Source: Nocardioidaceae bacterium (GTDB lineage: Bacteria; Actinomycetota; Actinomycetes; Propionibacteriales; Nocardioidaceae). From it: DNA of 6,123 nt. Below are positions 1 through 4,231 of this stretch, piece by piece (within the stretch, counting starts at the first letter, position 1; each line of letters starts with the position of its first letter). The stretch is taken from the NCBI GenBank assembly GCA_013811715.1, contig JACCUS010000070.1:1-6123 (forward strand). Direction: 5' to 3'. Under the pieces are notes generated by a model. It was given only the letters and a program-made list of their open reading frames with translations, was not told where the DNA came from and searched no databases. Made by a program: the position numbers and the translations under genes.

Positions 1-416
1 TGCGTGCCGAGGAGTGCCTCGACCTGCTGCTCGCGCTCAACAGCGGCCTGCCGGGGATGGCGACGATCCATGCCAACTCCGCGCGTGAGGCGCTGGTCAA
101 GATGTGCACACTGCCGCTGCTGGCCGGGGAGAACATCTCCGCCCGGTTCGTGGTTCCGACGGTGGCGTCGAGTGTCGACATCGTCGTACACGGTGCGGTC
201 GAGGTCGACGGGAAGCGGCGGGTCCGGGAGATCGTCGGTGTGCCGGGCCGGGTTGAGGCCGACGTGATCGAGACCGAGCCCATCTTCACCGCCGTCGACG
301 GACGGCTCACGCGGGCGCAGGGGATGCCCCCGCGGCTCGACCGGTTCGGCGTCGCCGGCATCGACATCCATGGGCTGCTGTCACAGTCGGCAGGCCGAGC
401 TGGCGTGGAGGTCTGA
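1..416 (+). CDS. tadA: TadA/CpaF-type secretion ATPase, C-terminal fragment (5' end outside window)
   Basis: This is the last 137 codons of the hexameric cytoplasmic ATPase that powers Flp/Tad pilus assembly. The reading frame is open from the window edge: codons begin at base 3 and the stop is TGA 414-416. The fragment starts RAEECLDLLLALNSGLPG and then has TIHANSAREAL, the conserved C-terminal segment of CpaF/TadA ATPases around the 'His box' histidine (about residue 23 of the fragment). The Walker A and B motifs lie upstream and are not seen. After the conserved block comes a beta-rich tail (SSVDIVVHGAVEVDGKRRV, then REIVGV), as in other actinomycete TadA proteins. The stop is followed after one base by the GTG start of tadB, so translation is probably coupled. 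An ATG at 57-59 in the same frame is internal to the conserved domain and is not a start. The family call is secure; the fragment alone gives no substrate information. Confidence 0.93.
   Translation, partial: RAEECLDLLLALNSGLPGMATIHANSAREALVKMCTLPLLAGENISARFVVPTVASSVDIVVHGAVEVDGKRRVREIVGVPGRVEADVIETEPIFTAVDGRLTRAQGMPPRLDRFGVAGIDIHGLLSQSAGRAGVEV
407..411 (+). promoter_or_regulatory. Ribosome binding site GGAGG that fixes the tadB start
   Basis: GGAGG lies inside the last codons of tadA, 6 nt before GTG 418. The longer in-frame ATG at 370 has no comparable site and would prefix the protein with 16 polar residues, ahead of what looks like a natural N-terminal membrane helix. GTG 418 is therefore preferred. 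Confidence 0.7.
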
Positions 417-417
417 C

Positions 418-1275
418 GTGGGGGCATTCCTCGGGTTGACGGTGGGGATCGGGCTGCTGCTGATGTGGCAGGCGGCCTCCGGTGTCCCCCGGCCGGCCCG
501 TCGTGAGCCCTTCGTGGTGCCGCGGATCGAGAGGCTCTTGCGTGGTGCGGGGATCGAGACCGTCACGCCGCTCGGTCTGGTCTCGCTCTGTGTGATCAGC
601 GGGCTGCTGGTCGGGGCGACGATCCTGGTGGTGTCGCGCACTCCGCCCGTGGCGGTCGCGTTCGCGGTGATGGCTGCGTACCTGCCCGTCGCCGTCATTC
701 GCGGCCGGGTACGGCGACGCAGGCGCGAGCTCGCGGAGGTCTGGCCAGAAGCCGTCGACAACCTCGCCTCCGCGGTGCGCGCCGGCCTGTCGTTGCCGGA
801 GGCCCTCAGTCAGTTGGGCGACCGTGGCCCGGAACCGCTGCGGCCCGCGTTTACCAGCTTCGGCCGTGACTATATGGCGTCGGGTCGATTCGGCGCGTGC
901 CTGGACCGGCTCAAGGAACGGTTGGCTGACCCGGTCGGCGACCGGGTCGTCGAGGCGCTTCGGATCGCTCGGGACGTCGGCGGCGGAGACCTCGGCCGGA
1001 TGCTCCGATCGCTGTCTCGGTTTCTTCGCGATGACGCCCGCACCCGGGCCGAGCTCGAGTCGCGGCAGGCCTGGGTCGTCAACGGCGCCCGGCTGGCGGC
1101 GGCCTCGCCGTGGGCGGTGTTGCTGGCGCTGTCGCTGCAGTCGGAGGTCATCGGCCGGTACCGCTCGACAGCCGGGATCGCGGTGCTGTGCGTCGGCGCG
1201 GCAGCCTGCCTCGTGGCCTACCGGATGATGGTGCGGCTCGGCAGGCTCCCTGAGGAGCGGAGGGTGCTGCAATGA
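418..1275 (+). CDS. tadB: TadB-type Flp pilus platform protein (T2SSF domain)
   Basis: This 285-residue inner-membrane protein belongs to the type II secretion F (T2SSF/GspF) superfamily. In the Tad system TadB and TadC form the membrane platform turned by the TadA ATPase. Visible features are an N-terminal hydrophobic helix (about 1-17), a helix pair at about 53-72 and 76-94, a basic stretch RGRVRRRRR (95-103), and a cytoplasmic T2SSF core beginning WPEAVDNLASAVRAGLSLPEAL (109-130). The core continues through a VVEAL-type helix and a GGGDLGRML turn, and two C-terminal helices follow at about 227-245 and 254-272. The start is GTG 418 with GGAGG 6 nt upstream. An alternative ATG at 370 would overlap tadA by 47 nt. 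The stop TGA 1273-1275 overlaps the tadC ATG (ATGA). Length and topology are normal for actinomycete TadB. The family is certain; TadB rather than TadC rests on order and on the TadC-like features of the next gene. Confidence 0.92.
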   Translation: MGAFLGLTVGIGLLLMWQAASGVPRPARREPFVVPRIERLLRGAGIETVTPLGLVSLCVISGLLVGATILVVSRTPPVAVAFAVMAAYLPVAVIRGRVRRRRRELAEVWPEAVDNLASAVRAGLSLPEALSQLGDRGPEPLRPAFTSFGRDYMASGRFGACLDRLKERLADPVGDRVVEALRIARDVGGGDLGRMLRSLSRFLRDDARTRAELESRQAWVVNGARLAAASPWAVLLALSLQSEVIGRYRSTAGIAVLCVGAAACLVAYRMMVRLGRLPEERRVLQ

Positions 1276-2213
1276 CGTCTGCGACGCTCGGCGCGTTGCT
1301 GGGTGGCACGGTCGCGATCGGCCTGGTGATGGTCGTCGGTCGGCTGCTGGCCTCTCGGCGGCCCAGCCTGGAGAGCCGGGTGGCGCCCTACATCCGTGAT
1401 GTGCCGACCGTCTCCTTGGCCTGGCTGCCGGTCGAGCCATCTGATCGCGCCTCGTCGGCGTTCGCCGCGCTGGTGGGCCCGTCCTTGCGGCGGGCGGCCG
1501 ATCGGCTGGAGCGCATCCTCGGTGGACGTGAGTCGGTCCGTCGCCGGTTGGAGCGGGCCGGCAGCCCGCTGACGGTGGAGCAGTTCCGGCTGTCCCAGGT
1601 GGTGTGGGGTGTGGCCGGGTTCGGCGTCGGCGTGCTGCTCGGGCTCCTCGGGCCCGCCAGGGCGCCGGGGCGAGCCCTGCCGTGGCTGCTGCTCTGCGTG
1701 GGGTTCGCGATGGCCGCGATCCTCGCCCGCGACAGCCTGCTCAGCCGCCGGGTCAAGGCCCGCGAGGAACAGATCTTGGCCGAGTTCCCCGCCGTCGCCG
1801 ACCTCCTCGCGCTGGCTGTGGCGGCCGGTGAGGGACCGGTGGCGGCACTGGACCGGGTGGTGTCGAGCTGTCGGGGCGCGCTGCCCGACGAGCTGGCCGT
1901 CGTGCTGGCGGAGTCGCGCACCGGCGTGCCGGTGGCGACCGCGCTGGACTCGATGGCGGGGCGCAGTGGGCTGGCCGTCGTCGCGCGGTTCACCGAGGGA
2001 TTCGCGGTGGCCATCGAGCGCGGCACGCCGTTGGTCGACGTACTCACCGCACAGTCCGCGGACGTGCGTGAGGCCGCGAAGCGGGGGCTGATCGAGATGG
2101 GGGCACGCAAGGAGATCGCCATGATGGTCCCGGTGGTGTTCCTCATCATGCCGGTCACCTTGCTCTTCGCATTCTTCCCCGGAGTTGTCGGACTGAACCT
2201 GCTGGCTCCGTAG
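1272..2213 (+). CDS. tadC: TadC-type Flp pilus platform protein (T2SSF domain)
   Basis: This 313-residue membrane protein is the second T2SSF-fold component of the Tad platform, expected to pair with TadB. It has an N-terminal helix (about 6-26), an amphipathic, arginine-rich region (about 70-97), a helix pair at about 109-128 and 135-152, and the T2SSF core starting EFPAVADLLALAVAAGEGP (171-189). The core continues with GVPVATALDSMA and ends with the typical TadC tail KEIAMMVPVVFLIMPVTLLF plus FFPG, forming the last membrane helix. ATG 1272 overlaps the tadB stop and has GGAGGG at 1259-1264, 7 nt upstream, so the start is well supported and coupling to tadB is likely. The stop is TAG 2211-2213, and a 22-nt gap with a strong AAGGAGG separates it from the pilin-like gene. 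Nothing is truncated or missing. Confidence 0.92.
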   Translation: MTSATLGALLGGTVAIGLVMVVGRLLASRRPSLESRVAPYIRDVPTVSLAWLPVEPSDRASSAFAALVGPSLRRAADRLERILGGRESVRRRLERAGSPLTVEQFRLSQVVWGVAGFGVGVLLGLLGPARAPGRALPWLLLCVGFAMAAILARDSLLSRRVKAREEQILAEFPAVADLLALAVAAGEGPVAALDRVVSSCRGALPDELAVVLAESRTGVPVATALDSMAGRSGLAVVARFTEGFAVAIERGTPLVDVLTAQSADVREAAKRGLIEMGARKEIAMMVPVVFLIMPVTLLFAFFPGVVGLNLLAP

Positions 2214-2223
2214 CCGGCGAGAG

Positions 2224-2230
2224 AAGGAGG
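2224..2230 (+). promoter_or_regulatory. Strong Shine-Dalgarno AAGGAGG for the small pilin-like gene
   Basis: A near-perfect anti-16S complement lies 5 nt before ATG 2236, in the 22-nt gap after tadC. It is among the strongest sites in the operon. This fits a protein needed in larger amounts than the platform proteins, as expected for a pilin; that interpretation is inference. Confidence 0.65.
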
Positions 2231-2235
2231 CAGAC

Positions 2236-2430
2236 ATGAAGAGATCATCGAGGATGGGGCCGCTGTGGTGGGCCGCGCGGGTGCGGGTGCGGGCGCGCGA
2301 CGAGCGAGGCGACGTGCCCGGCTGGGTGATGATCACGGTGATGACGATCGTGATCGCCTCGGCGATCCTGCTCATCTTCCAAGAGCGGGTCACCGGGTTC
2401 CTCAACGAGACGCTCAACGAGTACATGTAG
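2236..2430 (+). CDS. Small pilin-like single-helix protein (Flp position, GDVPGW type)
   Basis: This is a 64-residue peptide in the place where Flp pilin genes sit, after tadC and before tadE. It has a very basic N-terminus (about 1-22, many Arg), then DERGDVPGWVM (about 22-32), one hydrophobic helix rich in V, I, M and A (about 30-48), and a short acidic/amphipathic tail ending FLNETLNEYM. The layout is that of a prepilin: basic leader, a Gly before a possible cleavage point, and a hydrophobic helix. If cut after Gly25, position +5 is Trp and not the Glu usual in Flp pilins (G/xxxxEY). It is therefore either a divergent structural pilin or a membrane accessory peptide typical of actinomycete tad loci. 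The ATG has a strong AAGGAGG site. Stop TAG 2428-2430 is immediately followed, in the same frame, by the GTG of tadE. That it is real is well supported; the exact role is not. Confidence 0.82.
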   Translation: MKRSSRMGPLWWAARVRVRARDERGDVPGWVMITVMTIVIASAILLIFQERVTGFLNETLNEYM

Positions 2431-2835
2431 GTGGCCGGGCGCGGCCATCGGCGCGACCGGCGATCGCAGGGCGGTTCGGCGATCGCCGACTTCGCGCTGG
2501 TGTCGGTGGTCTTGGTGCCGCTGTTCTTCGGGGTGTTGCAGCTCGCGCTGATCTGGCATGTCAAGACGACGCTCACGTCGGCGGCGTCAGAGGGGGCGCG
2601 GTACGGCGCGGCGTACAACCGGACCGTCGACGACGGTCGGCACCGCACCAGCGCGGTGATCGCCGACGTGTTCGGCGCCGGGCTCGCCGACCGGGTGTCG
2701 GCCGGCGAGACGTCCATCGATGGACAGCCGGCCGTGGAGGTCGACGTGCGCGCCGAGGTGCCGGTGCTGGCGTTCTGGGGTCCCACGATCACGGTCGAGG
2801 CCGAGGGCCACGCGGTGAAGGAGGTCTTGCCGTGA
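2431..2835 (+). CDS. tadE: TadE-type pseudopilin
   Basis: This 134-residue TadE-like protein has a short basic leader (1-15, HRRDRRSQGG), then SAIADFALVSVVLVPLFFGV, the start of a membrane helix (about 18-40), then the TadE signature TTLTSAASEGARYGA (about 47-61) and a periplasmic/extracytoplasmic beta-rich domain to the end. TadE and its relatives are pseudopilins processed by the prepilin peptidase and needed for Flp fibre assembly. If cleavage is after Gly15, residue +5 is Asp20, a conservative replacement of the usual Glu. The start GTG 2431 directly abuts the TAG of the upstream gene. No good Shine-Dalgarno is visible (only a weak GAG about 9 nt upstream), so translation probably depends on termination-reinitiation. 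No alternative start leaves the leader and helix intact. The stop TGA 2833-2835 overlaps the next GTG. Confidence 0.87.
   Translation: MAGRGHRRDRRSQGGSAIADFALVSVVLVPLFFGVLQLALIWHVKTTLTSAASEGARYGAAYNRTVDDGRHRTSAVIADVFGAGLADRVSAGETSIDGQPAVEVDVRAEVPVLAFWGPTITVEAEGHAVKEVLP
2818..2824 (+). promoter_or_regulatory. Ribosome binding site AAGGAGG that fixes the GTG 2832 start
   Basis: AAGGAGG lies within the last codons of tadE, 7 nt before GTG 2832. It settles the start of the second TadE-like gene. The same frame is open far upstream (to about 2265), but that part only overlaps tadE and the pilin-like gene in another frame and is not coding. Confidence 0.72.
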
Positions 2836-3290
2836 CGTGGTACGCCGCCCGGTCGCGGCGGGGCGAGGCCGGCTCGGCTCTCGTCGAGCTCACCTGGCTG
2901 GGCCTCTTGCTGCTGATCCCGCTCGTCTACGTCGTGATCACGGTGATCACGGTGCAGCGCTCGGCGTTCGGGTCGACCGAGGCGGTCCGCGCAGCTGGCC
3001 GAGCGTACGTGCTCGCCCCGGATGCGGCGACCGCGCAGCAGCGGGCGCTGACGGCCGCCTCGGTGGCGATGGCCGACCAGGGCGTGGCCCTCGACCCGGC
3101 CGATCTCGTGATCACCTGCCACCCAACACCCGAGTCGTGCCTGCGGCCGGGGTCGACCGTGGAGGTGCGGCTTGACCTGTCCGTGGCGCTGCCGCTGATG
3201 CCGACGCTGATGGGGGACTCCGCCGCCAGTGTCGCTGTCGACGCCGCGCATACGGAGCCGTACGGCGTGTACCGGGAGGCGGCGCGATGA
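2832..3290 (+). CDS. Second TadE/TadF-like pseudopilin
   Basis: This 152-residue protein has the TadE-family plan: a basic leader with RRGEAG (9-14), a prepilin-like site with Gly14 followed by SALVEL (Glu19 at +5, the canonical position), one long membrane helix (about 20-41), then a polar region with STEAVRAAGRAYVLA (48-62) resembling the TadE post-helix segment. A C-terminal beta-rich domain follows. Two cysteines, Cys96 and Cys103, in an HPTPES-spaced loop could form a disulfide outside the membrane. It probably acts with the upstream TadE as a minor pilin heterodimer, the role TadF plays in other tad loci; calling it TadF is inference. GTG 2832 overlaps the tadE stop (GTGA) and has AAGGAGG 7 nt upstream. 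The stop TGA 3288-3290 overlaps the ATG of the next gene (ATGA). Confidence 0.87.
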   Translation: MTWYAARSRRGEAGSALVELTWLGLLLLIPLVYVVITVITVQRSAFGSTEAVRAAGRAYVLAPDAATAQQRALTAASVAMADQGVALDPADLVITCHPTPESCLRPGSTVEVRLDLSVALPLMPTLMGDSAASVAVDAAHTEPYGVYREAAR

Positions 3291-3733
3291 GACGTCAGGC
3301 CCGTCGTCACCTTCGTGGGGAGGCGGGGCAGATCACCGCGATGCTGGTCTTGTTCACCGTGTGCCTGCTGCTGGCGATCGTCGCGGTGACCGACGTGTCG
3401 GCGGCCTATCTGCGCCGACAGGCCGCGACCTCCCTCGCCGACGGGGCGGCGCTGGCCGCCACCGACGCGGCCGCGGCGGCCGGCGTGTACGGGTCAGCCG
3501 AGGAGGAGTACGTCAGGATCGACGAGACGGCGGCGGCCGAAGCGGTCGATCGCTACCTCGTCGACACCGGCGCCTACGAGACATACCCGGGTCTGCTGGC
3601 GCAGGTCTGGGTCGACGGCCACACCGTCCGGGTCCAGCTGTCGATGCCGTACGAGCTGCCGGTCTCGGTGCCCGGGGTCGACGACGTCACCGTGATCGAC
3701 GCCACCGGCGCCTCGGTGATGCCGATCTACTGA
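3287..3733 (+). CDS. TadG-like pilus assembly protein (short form)
   Basis: This 148-residue protein has an N-terminal basic leader, GEAGQIT (11-17), one membrane helix (about 16-34), then AAYLRRQAATSLADGAALA (39-57). That Ala-rich helix following the membrane segment is diagnostic of TadE/TadG-like proteins of tad loci. The rest (about 64-148) is an acidic, then beta-rich extracytoplasmic domain ending TGASVMPIY. Full-length TadG in proteobacteria is several hundred residues with a von Willebrand A domain. This is the short actinomycete form without it. Unlike the two TadE proteins, the residue at +5 after Gly14 is Met, so peptidase processing is doubtful and it may keep its helix as a membrane anchor. 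ATG 3287 overlaps the previous stop and has GGGAGG at 3274-3279, 7 nt upstream. It appears to be the last gene of the tad transcript. Confidence 0.86.
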   Translation: MRRQARRHLRGEAGQITAMLVLFTVCLLLAIVAVTDVSAAYLRRQAATSLADGAALAATDAAAAAGVYGSAEEEYVRIDETAAAEAVDRYLVDTGAYETYPGLLAQVWVDGHTVRVQLSMPYELPVSVPGVDDVTVIDATGASVMPIY

Positions 3734-3778
3734 GGAGCACAGCCGAAGGTGCGTGGGTTCAGGTCGGTGCCGGTCAGC

Positions 3779-3810
3779 CGCCGCTGTCGGTCGCCGCTGT
3801 CGGTCGCCGC
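3779..3810 (+). repeat. 13-bp tandem repeat, about 2.5 copies
   Basis: The unit CGCCGCTGTCGGT occurs at 3779-3791 and 3792-3804 with no mismatch, followed by a partial third copy CGCCGC at 3805-3810. It lies 46 bp after the tadG-like stop. It may be a simple slippage product in GC-rich DNA or the edge of a larger repeated element; no function is evident. Confidence 0.75.
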
Positions 3811-3854
3811 GACCGCCACGGTCCTGTTCAACGGGAAACACTACCCTCCCCGCG

Positions 3855-3908
3855 ATTGCGGGAAACTTGCTGTCCAGAACCCGCTCTGGAGTGCAACTTT
3901 CCCGCAAT
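3855..3908 (+). repeat. Long imperfect inverted repeat (24-nt arms, 6-nt loop)
   Basis: Arm 1 is 3855-3878 and arm 2 is 3885-3908, around the loop ACCCGC (3879-3884). Pairing runs as ATTGCGGGAAA with TTTCCCGCAAT (11 bp), one C/C mismatch, TTGC with GCAA (4 bp), two mismatches, then TCCAGA with TCTGGA (6 bp). That is 21 of 24 positions paired, and a G-T pair could extend the base. It begins 121 bp after the tad operon stop. There is no T-tract, so it is not a classical intrinsic terminator, although actinomycetes use U-poor terminator hairpins. Alternatives are a dispersed palindromic (REP/MITE-like) repeat or a protein-binding palindrome. The structure is directly visible; the function is unknown. 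Confidence 0.82.
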
Positions 3909-3986
3909 TCACGGCAGAGGCGAGGCGGTGTGGCCGAGCGGTCGAGTCGGACTTGTCCAGCCGACGTGTGACAGTGGTCGGGGTCC

Positions 3987-4045
3987 GTGGGTTGGCAGCG
4001 TGTGCAGATCCTCGCGCACGATATACCTGCACAATCCCAACCCGC
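3987..4045 (+). repeat. Second compound hairpin with possible alternative fold
   Basis: The outer stem GGGTTGG (3989-3995) pairs with CCAACCC (4037-4043) and can be extended by a wobble and a G-C pair to 3987/4045. After an asymmetric internal loop, the inner stem TGTGCAG (4001-4007) pairs with CTGCACA (4027-4033), leaving a 19-nt loop. A competing stem is possible: CGTGTGC (3999-4005) with GCGCACG (4014-4020), including one G-T pair. No T-tract follows. It could be an RNA structure, a terminator-like element or part of a repeat; no known riboswitch or RNA family is recognised. Confidence 0.6.
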
Positions 4046-4143
4046 CTGCGCGGCAGTGTCGAGGCTGAGTTGTCCGGGGACGCGCGACGGCCCGCCAGTG
4101 GCGAGGGTCGGATCCTGTCGCGACGATGGTTGGCCCGAAGGTA

Positions 4144-4172
4144 TTGCCTTGCGGTCGCCACGGGAGTTCAAT
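4144..4172 (+). promoter_or_regulatory. Candidate sigma-70-type promoter for the Asp-box gene
   Basis: TTGCCT (4144-4149, 4 of 6 matches to TTGACA) and TTCAAT (4167-4172, 4 of 6 matches to TATAAT) are separated by exactly 17 bp. They would start transcription near 4179, giving a leader of about 50 nt before ATG 4232. The position is sensible and the surrounding GC-rich DNA makes such boxes less frequent by chance, but the matches are moderate, so this is tentative. Confidence 0.35.
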
Positions 4173-4231
4173 GAGCGCACCGGCAATGCCCTCCCGCGTT
4201 CACGCGCCACTTCCCGCGAAAGGCCCCACTG

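Larger units (their letters stand above)
3734..4231 (+). other. Intergenic region, 498 bp, no convincing gene
   Basis: This is the gap between the tad operon and the secreted Asp-box gene. It contains a 13-bp tandem repeat, two hairpin-forming inverted repeats and a candidate promoter, each listed separately. Its base composition is visibly less GC-biased than the flanking genes, with runs such as GGGAAAC and AACTTT. Open frames across it (for example from GTG 3749 to 4174) lack third-position GC bias, run through both hairpins and give arginine- and cysteine-scattered translations without recognisable domains, so they are not called as genes. Confidence 0.7.

Noticed and set aside
2934..2953. 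Short repeat with TGATCA palindromes (GTGATCACGGTGATCACGG)
   Set aside because: It encodes Val-Ile-Thr repeats in the membrane helix of the second TadE protein; codon choice explains it. A similar string in the pilin-like gene also encodes such residues.
1218..3251. Very long minus-strand open frame (677 codons) opposite tadC to the second tadE
   Set aside because: It lies antisense to well-identified tad genes, and its translation is rich in Arg, His, Gln and Pro with no domain. This is the usual shadow of GC-biased third positions.
3929..3965. tRNA-like string (TGGCCGAGCGG, resembling a Ser/Leu tRNA D-arm)
   Set aside because: No matching acceptor stem, no 7-nt anticodon loop on a 5-bp stem and no T-arm with GTTCRANNC follow at the right distance.
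4117..4124. 8-bp palindrome GTCGCGAC upstream of the Asp-box gene, considered as an operator
   Set aside because: An 8-bp GC-rich palindrome is expected by chance in this composition, and no second half-site or symmetric extension is seen.
3749..4174. Plus-strand open frame from GTG 3749, 141 codons, with GAGGAG 11 nt upstream
   Set aside because: It could be read as a further operon gene, but its translation has no recognisable domain, runs through the tandem repeat and both hairpins, and lacks the third-position GC bias of its neighbours.
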